Assembly: GCF_947498005.1 (NCBI RefSeq)
Contig: NZ_CANMIW010000010.1
Coordinates: 1-64,000 of the forward strand
Direction: 5' to 3'
Source: an uncultured Winogradskyella sp.
GTDB taxonomy: Bacteria > Bacteroidota > Bacteroidia > Flavobacteriales > Flavobacteriaceae
Length of the DNA: 64,000 bases
Position 1 is the stretch's first letter. Every line of letters starts with the position of its first letter. Made by a program: the position numbers and the translations under genes. Below are positions 28,435 through 39,906 of this stretch, piece by piece. The notes beneath the pieces are model-generated. The model was given only the letters and a program-made list of their open reading frames with translations, did not search any database and had not been told where the DNA came from.

Positions 28435-29286
28435 TTACGTTAATGTAACTAATACAATTGATACGATAGCGATAACTATTCCAATCCAGTTTTTGTTTGA
28501 AATATGTTCTTTGAAGAATAACAAACCTATTAACGTAGAGATTGCTACTATAATCACATTATTAATAGTAAATACAGTCGAGCTTTCATAGCCATCTACA
28601 CGTAAGGCTTTTAATAAAAAATAAATTGAAGCATAATTAACGATACCGAGAGTAATACCAAAAGGTATACTTTTTAATTCGAAACGATTTTTTTCTTTTA
28701 TAGCTTTGTAACTTAAAATTACTAATCCAATAGTTGCAGCGATACCAAAAATCGTAGCTGAAAATAAAGGAATATTATCGTCAGGAGCAAAATGATTAAC
28801 TGATGTATCTATAATTCCAGAACCAAAGAATAGCATGACTGGTAGAAATATTGATGGCTTCAATACAGTGTTGTCTTTTGGTTTAATAGAGGTTAGATAA
28901 ACAGCAAATAACGCTAATACTATACCAATGATTTTTTGAGCACCAATACTTTCGTTATATACATAAATACCAAAAAGGATAGGAATTATAACACTCATTT
29001 TACTGGCAACTGAAGCTACAGAAAGGCCGTTTTTCTGTGCTGTCAATGCCATGACATTAAATATAGCTATAAATAAAAAACCTAAACCAAGTGCTCCATA
29101 AAACCAGCTTGCACCTACAATTTGAGAAATAATAACTTTACCATCGTAAAAGAATAAGCCAGCTATGCAGGCTGTAATATAGTTTACAATTATAGCTTGG
29201 AGCGTATTAACCTTATGCTTGCTATATAGTTTAAATAAAACAAATATTCCAGTTGATGATAGAATACTGAGAAGTAAATATATCAA
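28435..29286 (-). CDS. EamA/DMT-superfamily transporter
   Basis: A 283-residue inner-membrane protein with about ten hydrophobic helices and two EamA halves, typical of drug/metabolite transporters. The second helix pair GLGFLFIAIFNVMALTAQ and the C-terminal GIVIAIVSIVLV segment are characteristic. Substrate unknown. It overlaps the HAD gene by 4 bases and is last in the lipoprotein-ribD-HAD-EamA group, so a link with riboflavin metabolism or export is possible but unproven. Confidence 0.88.
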   Translation of the reverse strand: MIYLLLSILSSTGIFVLFKLYSKHKVNTLQAIIVNYITACIAGLFFYDGKVIISQIVGASWFYGALGLGFLFIAIFNVMALTAQKNGLSVASVASKMSVIIPILFGIYVYNESIGAQKIIGIVLALFAVYLTSIKPKDNTVLKPSIFLPVMLFFGSGIIDTSVNHFAPDDNIPLFSATIFGIAATIGLVILSYKAIKEKNRFELKSIPFGITLGIVNYASIYFLLKALRVDGYESSTVFTINNVIIVAISTLIGLLFFKEHISNKNWIGIVIAIVSIVLVTLT

Positions 29287-29900
29287 AAGAGTGCTTTTTT
29301 AGTTTCAAAAAGAGTGACTACATCTTCTTTGGTTTCATCAATATTCCAAGTATGAAATCCCATTTGGTCTACTGTATCAGTATTGTCTTTAGTGTCATCT
29401 ATAAACAGACATTCATTAGCGTTAAGCTTATTTTCATTTAACACGTATTCAAAAATATCTTTATTTGGTTTTCTAAAATGAATTTGCTGAGATAAATAAA
29501 AGACATCAAAACACGACTTAAATTCTTCAAAAAACGGAACCGTTTCCTTTACATAATCAATATGCATATCATTTGTATTACTCAGTAGTATGAGTTTGTA
29601 TTCTTTTTGAAGTGCTAAATTTTTAATAAACTCTAAGCGATGCTTTGGGAAGTCTTTAATGATACAATTCCAAGCCTTAATAAGTTCTACTTCATTAATA
29701 TTTGGAAATTTCGATTTGTAAAATGCTATAAATTCAGAAGTCGTAATCTTTCCTACTTCATATAATTCGTTAATTTCAATCATATCAGATTCAAAGGTCT
29801 CTAAATTGAATAAATCTAAAGCATGTTGCATGGCACCTTGTTTGTCAAGGTTGATAAATACATCGCCAAAATCGAAAATTAAAGTCTTAATCTTTTGCAT
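29283..29900 (-). CDS. HAD-superfamily hydrolase (YihX-like), possible riboflavin-pathway phosphatase
   Basis: A 205-residue HAD-IA enzyme with motif I IFDFGDVF (about 8-15), motif II LLSNTND (about 107-113), motif III Lys in RKPNKDIFEYV (about 146), and motif IV FIDDTKDN (about 166-173). The cap is helical and lies after motif I. Its start overlaps ribD by 14 bases and its end overlaps the transporter. Riboflavin synthesis needs a phosphatase after RibD, and in known cases HAD enzymes do this. The fit here is inference from position. Confidence 0.85.
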   Translation of the reverse strand: MQKIKTLIFDFGDVFINLDKQGAMQHALDLFNLETFESDMIEINELYEVGKITTSEFIAFYKSKFPNINEVELIKAWNCIIKDFPKHRLEFIKNLALQKEYKLILLSNTNDMHIDYVKETVPFFEEFKSCFDVFYLSQQIHFRKPNKDIFEYVLNENKLNANECLFIDDTKDNTDTVDQMGFHTWNIDETKEDVVTLFETKKALF

Positions 29901-30984
29901 ATATTTTTAAAGTATCATTTTCAATAGTGTTTTCGGAAATTAAATTTCCGCTAAATTGTGGCGCTTTAATACCAGATTTAAATTCGATTTTCCCGATAAA
30001 AACTCTGGCTTCATCCCAAAGATTTTCATCTATAAATGTTTGAAGCGTTTGAGAACCTCCTTCTATAATTATAGAATTTATTTGAAACTTAAATAATCCA
30101 TCACATATTTGTTTGGCAATTGATTTTTTTAAATTCCAATCAATTTTTATATATGAAGCACTAATACTATTATTCAGTGGTGGATGAATTGACCAACTTG
30201 TTTGGTTAGTGTCTATGACAGGAAGAGTGTTATTTTCTCCATGAAAAATTATATTATCAGATTCATCATTCAAAATGGAGTAGTCAGAATTTAATTTTAA
30301 ATCTTTATCCAATACCACTCTAATTGGGTTTTCGCCAGACCAATCTCTAACCGTTAAACTCGGATTGTCTGCTACAACTGTATTGGTTCCCACTAAAATG
30401 GCTTGTTCTTCTGAGCGCCATTTATGGACTAATTGGCGTGAGTACTGGTTGGTTATCCAAACTGGTTTTTGCTCGTCCTTTTTTAAAGGTGCAATAAAAT
30501 CATCAGCCGTTTCTGCCCACTTTAATATAATATAAGGTCGCTTTTTATTGTGAAATGTAAAAAATCGCTTGTGATGTGCTTTGCATTCGGCTTCCAAAAC
30601 ACCAACCGTTACATGGCAGCCAGATGCTCTTAGTTTTACAATGCCTTTTCCGGCAACTTCAGGATTATCATCAATACAACCAATAACCACATTTGGAATG
30701 TTGTGTCTCACAATTAAATCGCTGCAAGGTGGTGTTTTTCCAAAATGGCTGCAAGGTTCTAGCGTGACGTAAATGGTACTTTTCGCTAAAAGCGATTGGT
30801 CTTTTACGGCATTTATGGCATTAACTTCAGCATGATTGCCACCATAAGTGCTAGTGAATCCTTCAGCAATAATTTGGTCGTTATAAACAATTACGGCACC
30901 AACCATTGGGTTAGGTCTTGTAATTCCTAATCCATTTTTGGCAATTTGCAAACAGCGTTTTATATAAGTTTCGTGCGTAGTCAA
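29887..30984 (-). CDS. ribD: Bifunctional riboflavin deaminase/reductase RibD
   Basis: It deaminates and then reduces 2,5-diamino-6-ribosylamino-pyrimidinone phosphate in riboflavin synthesis. The 365 residues contain an N-terminal deaminase (about 1-145) with zinc ligands in GGNHAEVNAI and EPCSHFGKTPPCSDL. The C-terminal reductase (about 150-360) starts RPYIILKWAETADD and contains IIEGGSQTLQTFI. It follows the LEA-like lipoprotein gene with no gap and overlaps the HAD phosphatase gene. Other rib genes are not in the window. Confidence 0.97.
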   Translation of the reverse strand: MTTHETYIKRCLQIAKNGLGITRPNPMVGAVIVYNDQIIAEGFTSTYGGNHAEVNAINAVKDQSLLAKSTIYVTLEPCSHFGKTPPCSDLIVRHNIPNVVIGCIDDNPEVAGKGIVKLRASGCHVTVGVLEAECKAHHKRFFTFHNKKRPYIILKWAETADDFIAPLKKDEQKPVWITNQYSRQLVHKWRSEEQAILVGTNTVVADNPSLTVRDWSGENPIRVVLDKDLKLNSDYSILNDESDNIIFHGENNTLPVIDTNQTSWSIHPPLNNSISASYIKIDWNLKKSIAKQICDGLFKFQINSIIIEGGSQTLQTFIDENLWDEARVFIGKIEFKSGIKAPQFSGNLISENTIENDTLKIYAKD

Positions 30985-31443
30985 TTAAAGTTTAATTTTT
31001 ACATCTTGGATTTCATCAACTGTATACGTAGACGAATAACCCATAATTTTATATTTAATGTCGCCTTTATAATGCACTTTTAGGCTTTGGCTAATTAAAC
31101 TTCCTAATAAACCACCTAAACTATTTTTATCAATAAGTTTTTCTGTTTCTACAGTAACCGTTAAAGGGATTGTAAAATCCTTTTTTCGTGGCACATCAAA
31201 TTCATCAGAAATAATTGTGGCAACTTCTGTATCATTAATATAGACTTTAAGATCATCCGTTTTTAGTGTACCACCAACATCATTTTTATTCAAGAAAAAA
31301 GCATCTGCACTGAGTGTAATTCTTTTAGAATTAGAATCAACAACTTTTATGTTATCTAGCTTTACAAATTCTGGTTTTTCCGTTACAGAACAGTTGAAAA
31401 GTAGTGTAAAAGTTAAGGAAAACATTAAGAGTCTTTTAAACAT
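30985..31443 (-). CDS. LEA type 2 / WHy-domain lipoprotein
   Basis: A 152-residue lipoprotein. The signal ends LLFNC, with Cys18 as the lipid site. The body is beta-rich with the LEA-2 pattern: a VKLDNIKVVDSN strand, FFLNKNDVGGTL, VYINDTEVA, and PRKKDFTIPLTVTV. Bacterial members are of unknown function, probably binding in the periplasm. Its stop lies directly before the ribD start, so they are co-transcribed despite no evident functional link. It is divergent from the GNAT gene across 49 bases. Confidence 0.78.
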   Translation of the reverse strand: MFKRLLMFSLTFTLLFNCSVTEKPEFVKLDNIKVVDSNSKRITLSADAFFLNKNDVGGTLKTDDLKVYINDTEVATIISDEFDVPRKKDFTIPLTVTVETEKLIDKNSLGGLLGSLISQSLKVHYKGDIKYKIMGYSSTYTVDEIQDVKIKL

Positions 31444-31460
31444 AAAATTGTTTTTATACG

Positions 31461-31468
31461 TATTTTTG
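31461..31468 (+). promoter_or_regulatory. -7 box for the GNAT-prmC group
   Basis: TATTTTTG matches TAnnTTTG and ends 24 bases before the GTG at 31493. The nearest TTG is only 10 bases upstream, so the -33 element is not convincing. Confidence 0.45.
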
Positions 31469-31492
31469 AAATTGCTAAAACCTAATTAATTA

Positions 31493-31984
31493 GTGCGTAA
31501 AGATACTATTGTTATTCGAGAAATTGAAGCTAAGGATAATCCTAAAATTGCGAAGACGATTCGTAATGTTTTAATAGAAATGGGTGTGCCAAAAGTGGGT
31601 ACAGCCTATGAAGATTCGGCCTTAGATTGTATGAGGGAAACGTACGACGCACCAAAGAAAGCGTATTTTGTAGTAGAATCTGGTAATGACATTATTGGTG
31701 GTGCCGGAATTTCGCCATTAGATAATTACGAAGGTAACATCTGCGAATTACAAAAAATGTACTTTATGCCAGAAGCTAGAGGTAAAGGTTTAGGCTCAGA
31801 AATGATGCAAAAATGTCTTGATTTTGCCAAGGAAGCTGGTTTTGCACAATGCTATTTAGAAACCTTGCCTTATATGGATGATGCGCGTAAATTATACAGA
31901 AAAGTAGGTTTTAAATCCATTGATAAACCACTAGGAAACACTGGTCATTACTCGTGTACGGTTTGGATGCTAAAAGATTTGTAG
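31493..31984 (+). CDS. GNAT-family N-acetyltransferase
   Basis: A 163-residue acetyltransferase. The acetyl-CoA site is in KMYFMPEARGKGLGSEMM (about 85-102), followed by CYLETLPYMDDARKLYRKVGF. The GTG at 31493 is the only start that keeps the beginning of the fold (VIREIEAKDN). Related small GNATs are found in many Bacteroidetes; the substrate is unknown. It is followed 3 bases later by prmC, forming an operon that may run through ligA. Confidence 0.85.
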   Translation: MRKDTIVIREIEAKDNPKIAKTIRNVLIEMGVPKVGTAYEDSALDCMRETYDAPKKAYFVVESGNDIIGGAGISPLDNYEGNICELQKMYFMPEARGKGLGSEMMQKCLDFAKEAGFAQCYLETLPYMDDARKLYRKVGFKSIDKPLGNTGHYSCTVWMLKDL

Positions 31985-31987
31985 GTT

Positions 31988-32860
31988 ATGGTTTTAAAAG
32001 AACTTCAGAGTATATTTCATATCGAATTAGATGCAATTTATGGTCAGCATGAAGTGAATAGTTTTTTCTATTTGTGCACAGAGCATTATTTGAATACAGC
32101 AAGAATTCAATTAACGTTAGAACCAGAATTAGCCATCACAAAACCTGCAACAGAAACGTTTTTTAAAGCCTTAGAACATTTAAAACAACAAAAACCAATT
32201 CAGTATTTATTAGGCGAAACCGAATTTTTTGGATTACCGTTTAAAGTGAATGAAAATGTATTGATTCCACGACCTGAAACAGAAGAGTTGGTGGATTTGA
32301 TTATCCGTTCTGTCGCATCGAGTTCAGTGGACAAGTCATTAAGAATCTTAGATATTGGTACAGGTTCTGGTTGTATAGCCATTTCTTTAGCTAAAAACTT
32401 ACCGAATGCCGAAGTTTATGCACTAGACGTAAGTCCTGAGGCTTTAAAGATAGCAAAGCAAAATTCTGAATTAAATAAGGTTGATGTCCATTTTATTGAA
32501 GCCAGTATTTTAAATGAGACTTGTCATTCCGCACTTGATGCGGCATCTAAATTTGATATTATTGTTTCTAATCCACCATACGTAAGAAACCTAGAAAAAC
32601 AAGAAATTAAACCCAATGTTTTAAACAATGAACCGCATTTAGCATTGTTTGTAGAAGATGATAATCCGTTACTATTTTATAAAGCCATAACAGCATTCGC
32701 GGAAAAAATCTTAAAATCAAAAGGACAATTGTATTTTGAAATTAATCAATATCTTGGAGAAGAAACGAAGGCTTTACTAACCAACACTAATTTTGAAGCT
32801 GTTAAGTTATTGAAAGACTTAAATGGAAATAATAGAATGTTGAAGGGTAAAAAGGTTTAG
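31988..32860 (+). CDS. prmC: Peptide chain release factor N5-glutamine methyltransferase
   Basis: It methylates the GGQ glutamine of RF1 and RF2, which is required for efficient termination. The 290 residues comprise an N-terminal helical domain (about 1-85), then the SAM-binding Rossmann core with LDIGTGSGCIAISLA (about 118-132). The NPPYV motif (about 195-199) coordinates the substrate glutamine. It is embedded in the plus-strand run with a GNAT gene and ligA. Confidence 0.96.
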   Translation: MVLKELQSIFHIELDAIYGQHEVNSFFYLCTEHYLNTARIQLTLEPELAITKPATETFFKALEHLKQQKPIQYLLGETEFFGLPFKVNENVLIPRPETEELVDLIIRSVASSSVDKSLRILDIGTGSGCIAISLAKNLPNAEVYALDVSPEALKIAKQNSELNKVDVHFIEASILNETCHSALDAASKFDIIVSNPPYVRNLEKQEIKPNVLNNEPHLALFVEDDNPLLFYKAITAFAEKILKSKGQLYFEINQYLGEETKALLTNTNFEAVKLLKDLNGNNRMLKGKKV

Positions 32861-32861
32861 A

Positions 32862-35547
<2,686 letters not shown>

Positions 35548-35618
35548 ATTCTTACAGAAAAACAGCTATTTATTCGATGAAATACATAATTTATTCGTTA
35601 AAGTGTTAAAAAAATGTT

Positions 35619-35626
35619 TATATTTG
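35619..35626 (+). promoter_or_regulatory. -7 box for the membrane protein at 35653
   Basis: TATATTTG ends 26 bases before the ATG at 35653. It lies inside the 5' extension of the open frame that would start at 35614, which argues against that upstream start. Confidence 0.6.
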
Positions 35627-35652
35627 CTTCCATAATTAAGGGATCAATTATA

Positions 35653-36399
35653 ATGTTATTAAATAGAACGATAAAAATAATATTGCTACTGCTGGGAGGA
35701 GTTTATATTTCGCTGCAAGGTTTAACCTTGGAGGTAGAAGGCGCCTACGTAAGTGCAATAGCGCTAGTATTATTTACAATTTTTTATATTGGACGTTCGA
35801 AAGTTAGATCTAAATTCTTTATTACATTTCTTATTACATTTACTTTAGCACAAGTATTAGGAGCAATTTCTTGGCACACTCCTGAAGTTAAGGCAGATGA
35901 AGTTGATTATTTATACTTTGTTAGTAATATGCTTTATATAGTGTCTTATGTTCTGTTAATACTTAAAACGATTAGGCAACTGAGATTAAGAACAATATTT
36001 TCTGAATTAACCATTCCGATTTTAGTTTTAGTTGTTTTAGATATATTCTGTGTATCGCTAATCTCAAATACAACAGAAGGTGTGTTGACTACCTCACAAT
36101 ATATTTTAGAATATACTTACAATGGTGTTGTTATGGCATTATTATCCATTGCGCTTATCGATTATATGTATCGCAATAACTCAAAGTCTATGCTATTTTT
36201 ATTGGCTACTATATTCCTTACGTTTTCAGAAATAATTCAATTAGCGTATTTCTACATTTTAAATGATGACAGTTTGGGATACATTTATGCCTTCTTTCTA
36301 GTAATTGCCTTCGTCTTTTTATATGCTCAGTCTCAATATAAAGTTACTGAGCCGATAGCAGCATATATTGACGAACCTTTAGAAGTTGAAAACACCTAA
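35653..36399 (+). CDS. Integral membrane protein, unknown function
   Basis: About 248 residues with seven or eight hydrophobic helices and a short acidic cytoplasmic tail. There is some resemblance in layout to YhhN/lysoplasmalogenase-type proteins, but I see no decisive motif. I start it at ATG 35653, not 35614, because a perfect -7 box covers the upstream start. The stop lies in a 16-bp palindrome shared with the stop of the convergent cyclase gene. Confidence 0.7.
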   Translation: MLLNRTIKIILLLLGGVYISLQGLTLEVEGAYVSAIALVLFTIFYIGRSKVRSKFFITFLITFTLAQVLGAISWHTPEVKADEVDYLYFVSNMLYIVSYVLLILKTIRQLRLRTIFSELTIPILVLVVLDIFCVSLISNTTEGVLTTSQYILEYTYNGVVMALLSIALIDYMYRNNSKSMLFLLATIFLTFSEIIQLAYFYILNDDSLGYIYAFFLVIAFVFLYAQSQYKVTEPIAAYIDEPLEVENT

Positions 36400-36411
36400 T
36401 TGATCAATTAG
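36396..36411. other. 16-bp palindrome holding two convergent stop codons
   Basis: CTAATTGATCAATTAG is a perfect palindrome. It contains the plus-strand stop TAA (36397-36399) and, mirrored, the minus-strand stop TAA (36410-36408). There is no U-run or loop, so it is not a normal terminator. Confidence 0.5.
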
Positions 36412-37517
36412 TCGAGTGTGTTGTCACTTTTAACTTGTTCTTCAATAGTATATAAGTCAACCACTTCTTTTCTTCCTTTTAACTCATTATTACCTTTAAA
36501 TTTTATGGAATATGGATGGTCCAAATTTAATATATTTAATAGCTGAGAAGATATTAATAGGTCAACGGAAAGTTCATTACATAAACCTTGAATTCTCGCA
36601 GTCGTATTTAAAGTATCACCCGTAAAAACCACATCTTTTTTTATTCTCCCAATTTCACCAGTTGTAACCTCGCCAAAATGAATTCCGGCTTTAAAAGTTG
36701 GATGTACTTTATATTTATCAATAAATTTAGATTTTCGATTTTCTAAGTCGTGTTTCATTTTGAAGAAGCAATAAATGCAATTATTGTTTATATTCTTTGA
36801 AACTTTCCATGATACAACCATTTCATCACCTACGTATTGATAAACTTCACCAGAATATGTTATTACTGCTTCTGAAATTACATTATAGTAATCATTTAAA
36901 AGCTTGAAATATTGATGGTGGCCAATTTTTTCAGCAATTGCTGTAGACGATTTCATATCCAGAAACATAAAAATCCTGTTTTCAATTTTTGGCTTATGAT
37001 ATTTGCCTGTTATAAAATTTGAAAATGAATTAGGACCAACTTTTTCACTTATCTCATTGTAAAAAAGTGTAAATACAAGTGAAACAGCCATTTGAAAACT
37101 AGTACTAATAAAGCTTATACTATTGATAAATTCACTGAATTTGTTCAAAATTTGCTCGTCGAAAATATTTGTTTTTAATTCAATACTCGCTGCTACAGGA
37201 TAAGCGATACAAATTATAATAAAGAGAAATAGAGAGTATATAATTGACTTTCCTATGACTTTGGTTAAGAAACTTTTTTTTAAAAACAATTGGTTTATAA
37301 AAAGTAGTTCAATGATTCCTAATATCAAACCAACAATTGTAACAACAGGCAAGGCAAATAATACAATTTTATAATCTAGTTTTATGACGCCATTGATTGT
37401 ATAGCCAAAATCTTTTGTGGCGGCATACTCAATTATTAAAAAGATGATACCAAATATCAGCCAGATTAAACCAAATGGAATAACTCGTTTAATATTTCTT
37501 TTAAGTTTTGGCGTCAT
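36408..37517 (-). CDS. Membrane-bound class III adenylate/guanylate cyclase
   Basis: A 369-residue protein. The N-terminal 160 residues contain four hydrophobic helices. The class III catalytic domain (about 175-355) has the metal-binding FMFLDMKSSTAIAEK (Asp near 187), YVGDEMVVSW with the second Asp, FGEVTTGEIG and the transition-state region VFTGDTLNTTARIQ. It should make a cyclic nucleotide from ATP or GTP. No HAMP linker or effector is seen nearby. It is convergent with the membrane protein gene, ending in a shared palindrome. Confidence 0.87.
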   Translation of the reverse strand: MTPKLKRNIKRVIPFGLIWLIFGIIFLIIEYAATKDFGYTINGVIKLDYKIVLFALPVVTIVGLILGIIELLFINQLFLKKSFLTKVIGKSIIYSLFLFIIICIAYPVAASIELKTNIFDEQILNKFSEFINSISFISTSFQMAVSLVFTLFYNEISEKVGPNSFSNFITGKYHKPKIENRIFMFLDMKSSTAIAEKIGHHQYFKLLNDYYNVISEAVITYSGEVYQYVGDEMVVSWKVSKNINNNCIYCFFKMKHDLENRKSKFIDKYKVHPTFKAGIHFGEVTTGEIGRIKKDVVFTGDTLNTTARIQGLCNELSVDLLISSQLLNILNLDHPYSIKFKGNNELKGRKEVVDLYTIEEQVKSDNTLD

Positions 37518-37638
37518 CCTTTGAATTCCATTCGAGTTTAGTATGATTTGTTTTTAAAGTATTAATGTTTCAATCCATTATCTATTTACGGATAGTAGTT
37601 TCTCTAAATGATTAATCTAAAATTACTCTGAGCTCTAA

Positions 37639-38553
37639 TTACACAACTATGGAAGCGCCATCTGCTTTAATGTTTTTTCCAGAATTAAAATAAAAATCTA
37701 CTTTACCAAGATATAATCCATAACAACCAACTTGATTAACTAAGACATTTTTACCAACACTATTTTTTTCAATCGTAGGTTTAGGTAAAAAGGTGTGCGT
37801 GTGTCCTCCAATAATAAGATCAATATCTTTTGTTGCTCTTGCTAATTTTAAGTCGCTAACTTTGTTTGGCTTATTCTTATAATTATAGCCTATATGAGAA
37901 AGGCAAATAACTAAATCACATTTTTCTTCTTCCTTCAAAATTCGAGACATGTCTTGTGCTTTTTCAATAGGATCGTGATATACGGTTTCTTTATACATTT
38001 TTTTATCCACTAAACCTTCTAGCTTAATTCCTAATCCAAAAACACCAATTTTAATTCCGTCTTTAATTAAAATTTTATAAGGTTTTACATGCGTATCCAT
38101 TACAGTATTTGAAAAGTCATAGTTGGCAGAAACGAATTCAAAGTCAGCATGAGGAATCTGTGCATAAAGACCATCAATTCCGTTATCAAAATCATGATTT
38201 CCAATTGTGGCTAAATCGTATTTTAGCATGCTCATAAGCTTAAATTCCAATTCGCCTCCATAATAGTTAAAATATGGTGTGCCTTGAAAAATGTCGCCAG
38301 CATCTAATAATAAAGTATTCGGATTTTCTTGTCTTATAGATTCCACTAAGGTTGCACGTCTTGCAACACCTCCTTTATTCGCATTTCTGCCGTCATCTGG
38401 TCCAAAAGGATCAATATGACTGTGAACATCGTTGGTGTGCAGTATGGTAATCTTAGTGATTTTAGACGAATCAAAAGATTGTAAACTAAGTCCGCCAACA
38501 CCAGCTAAAACGGTTGCAGCAGTGGATTTTTGTATAAATTGTCTTCTTTTCAT
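37639..38553 (-). CDS. 5'-nucleotidase-type metallophosphatase, exported with twin-arginine signal
   Basis: A 304-residue calcineurin-like phosphoesterase. The N-terminus MKRRQFIQKS resembles a Tat signal with the Arg-Arg-x-Phe pattern. Metal ligands appear in LHTNDVHSHID (about 37-47), DAGDIFQG, TIGNHDFDNG and IGGHTHTF. It corresponds to the N-terminal half of UshA-like 5'-nucleotidases. The C-terminal half is encoded just upstream as a separate lipoprotein (5-base spacing), so a two-piece enzyme is likely. Confidence 0.9.
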   Translation of the reverse strand: MKRRQFIQKSTAATVLAGVGGLSLQSFDSSKITKITILHTNDVHSHIDPFGPDDGRNANKGGVARRATLVESIRQENPNTLLLDAGDIFQGTPYFNYYGGELEFKLMSMLKYDLATIGNHDFDNGIDGLYAQIPHADFEFVSANYDFSNTVMDTHVKPYKILIKDGIKIGVFGLGIKLEGLVDKKMYKETVYHDPIEKAQDMSRILKEEEKCDLVICLSHIGYNYKNKPNKVSDLKLARATKDIDLIIGGHTHTFLPKPTIEKNSVGKNVLVNQVGCYGLYLGKVDFYFNSGKNIKADGASIVV

Positions 38554-38557
38554 CGTT

Positions 38558-39316
38558 TTAAAACTTTAATTTGATAAATCTGTTGTCGATCTTTGGATTT
38601 AAGGTGTCTGTCTTCTTAAAATTATCAATTAATACGTTTCTAATTTTATAATCTAAGATGGTTAAACCTTCATTGGGTTGAAAAAACGTCATACCATCTC
38701 CACCATTATAGAGATAATCGTTAGTAGCAACGTAATACGTTTTTTTAGGATCAATTGGTTCTCCTAATACTGTTGCAGACTTAATTTTGTCATCAACCGT
38801 TAAAGTAAGTTGAAGCTGTTTAGAAATAGGATGAGCGCGTTTAGCTTTTGCTAAATAGTCCATCATTTCATTAACTTTATTGCCTTTCATGGCTACCACA
38901 ACTACAGAGTTTTCAAACGGCATTACTTCATAAGCTGTTCTTGTTGTAATATTTCCTTGAGATATAATAGCACGAATACCACCATGGTTTAACAAAACAA
39001 AATCTATATGTTCGCTAGTTTTTTTAAGGAACACCTCGTTACCTTCATCATAGACAGCATCAGCCATCAAATTTCCGATAGCAGTATTTAATTCGCCATC
39101 AGATTTAGAATAAGTGTCTAATGCGTAAGAGATAATATTATCCATATCTGCATTAACATGTTCTCTGTAAGGTTTAATAAAATCTTCTACTTCTTTATTG
39201 GGCTCTAAGGTCTCGTCAATATTTATGCGTTTACCTTCAATTTTAGAAACTTGCGAAGAAGAACAAGTAAAAAGCAGTAGTAAAAAACAAAGTTTTAGTG
39301 TGTGTTTAATAGTCAT
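38558..39316 (-). CDS. 5'-nucleotidase C-terminal domain lipoprotein
   Basis: A 252-residue lipoprotein (signal ending LLFTCSS, Cys near 18). The 5'-nucleotidase C domain has GNLMADAVYD (about 84-93), LLNHGGIRA and the nucleoside-binding TNDYLYNGGDG near residue 200. In UshA this domain binds the base, while the metal site is in the other half. Here the other half is the next gene. It is first in the pair and divergent from the DUF6913-dapA unit across 71 bases. Confidence 0.9.
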   Translation of the reverse strand: MTIKHTLKLCFLLLLFTCSSSQVSKIEGKRINIDETLEPNKEVEDFIKPYREHVNADMDNIISYALDTYSKSDGELNTAIGNLMADAVYDEGNEVFLKKTSEHIDFVLLNHGGIRAIISQGNITTRTAYEVMPFENSVVVVAMKGNKVNEMMDYLAKAKRAHPISKQLQLTLTVDDKIKSATVLGEPIDPKKTYYVATNDYLYNGGDGMTFFQPNEGLTILDYKIRNVLIDNFKKTDTLNPKIDNRFIKLKF

Positions 39317-39361
39317 TGAATAACTTATATAAAGTTTGTATTAAAATGTGAGTGCTTTTAT

Positions 39362-39369
39362 TAAATTTG
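39362..39369 (+). promoter_or_regulatory. -7 box for the DUF6913-dapA unit
   Basis: TAAATTTG ends 18 bases before the ATG at 39388. A TTTG (39335-39338) lies 23 bases upstream, at the long end of the accepted spacing. Confidence 0.6.
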
Positions 39370-39387
39370 CACAAAGGCTAAAGATAA

Positions 39388-39906
39388 ATGATTTTAAAAG
39401 CATTTAAAGAAAAATCAAATCGAAAATATGTGAACAAATTGTTGGCAGAACGAAAACCTTCTGTAAACAATAGTAAAGTAAAAACAGTCGCGGTTTTATT
39501 AAATGCTAATGAGTTTCATGAGTTTGAGGTGTTTAGAGTCTATTTTAAAGAATTAGGCTTAACATCGCCAAAACATAAAATTGTGGCCTTTACTATGGAT
39601 GATAAGTTAGAGCACAATCAATGGAATGCGCATTATAGTCCAAAAGATTTTGGATGGAATGGTAAAATAAAAAACCAAGATTTACAATCTTTTATTGATG
39701 AGCCGTTTGATATGCTGATTTGTTTTTTTAAAAATCCGGTATTACAATTAAATCAAATTACGGCTATATCTAAAGCTAATTTTAAAGTTGGAATTTCAAA
39801 TGAAGATGAAAGACTCTATGATTTAATTATTGATGTAGAATTAAAGAACATTAATATATTTAAGCAAGAATTGAAGAAATATTTAAACATACTAAAAAAA
39901 TTATAA
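39388..39906 (+). CDS. DUF6913-like protein of unknown function
   Basis: A 172-residue cytoplasmic protein with a basic N-terminus, then an alternating beta/alpha pattern (VKTVAVLLNA, HKIVAFTMDD, FDMLICFFKNP, FKVGISNEDERLYDLIIDV). As I recall, members of DUF6913 are regularly encoded directly before dapA in Flavobacteriaceae. Its stop overlaps the dapA ATG by one base (TAATG), so translation is coupled. Function unknown; a link to lysine or cell-wall synthesis is inferred only from position. Confidence 0.75.
   Translation: MILKAFKEKSNRKYVNKLLAERKPSVNNSKVKTVAVLLNANEFHEFEVFRVYFKELGLTSPKHKIVAFTMDDKLEHNQWNAHYSPKDFGWNGKIKNQDLQSFIDEPFDMLICFFKNPVLQLNQITAISKANFKVGISNEDERLYDLIIDVELKNINIFKQELKKYLNILKKL

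Noticed and set aside
35614-35652. Longer N-terminus for the membrane protein after ligA
   Set aside because: A perfect TATATTTG box covers the proposed start region; the ATG at 35653 gives a normal hydrophobic N-terminus.
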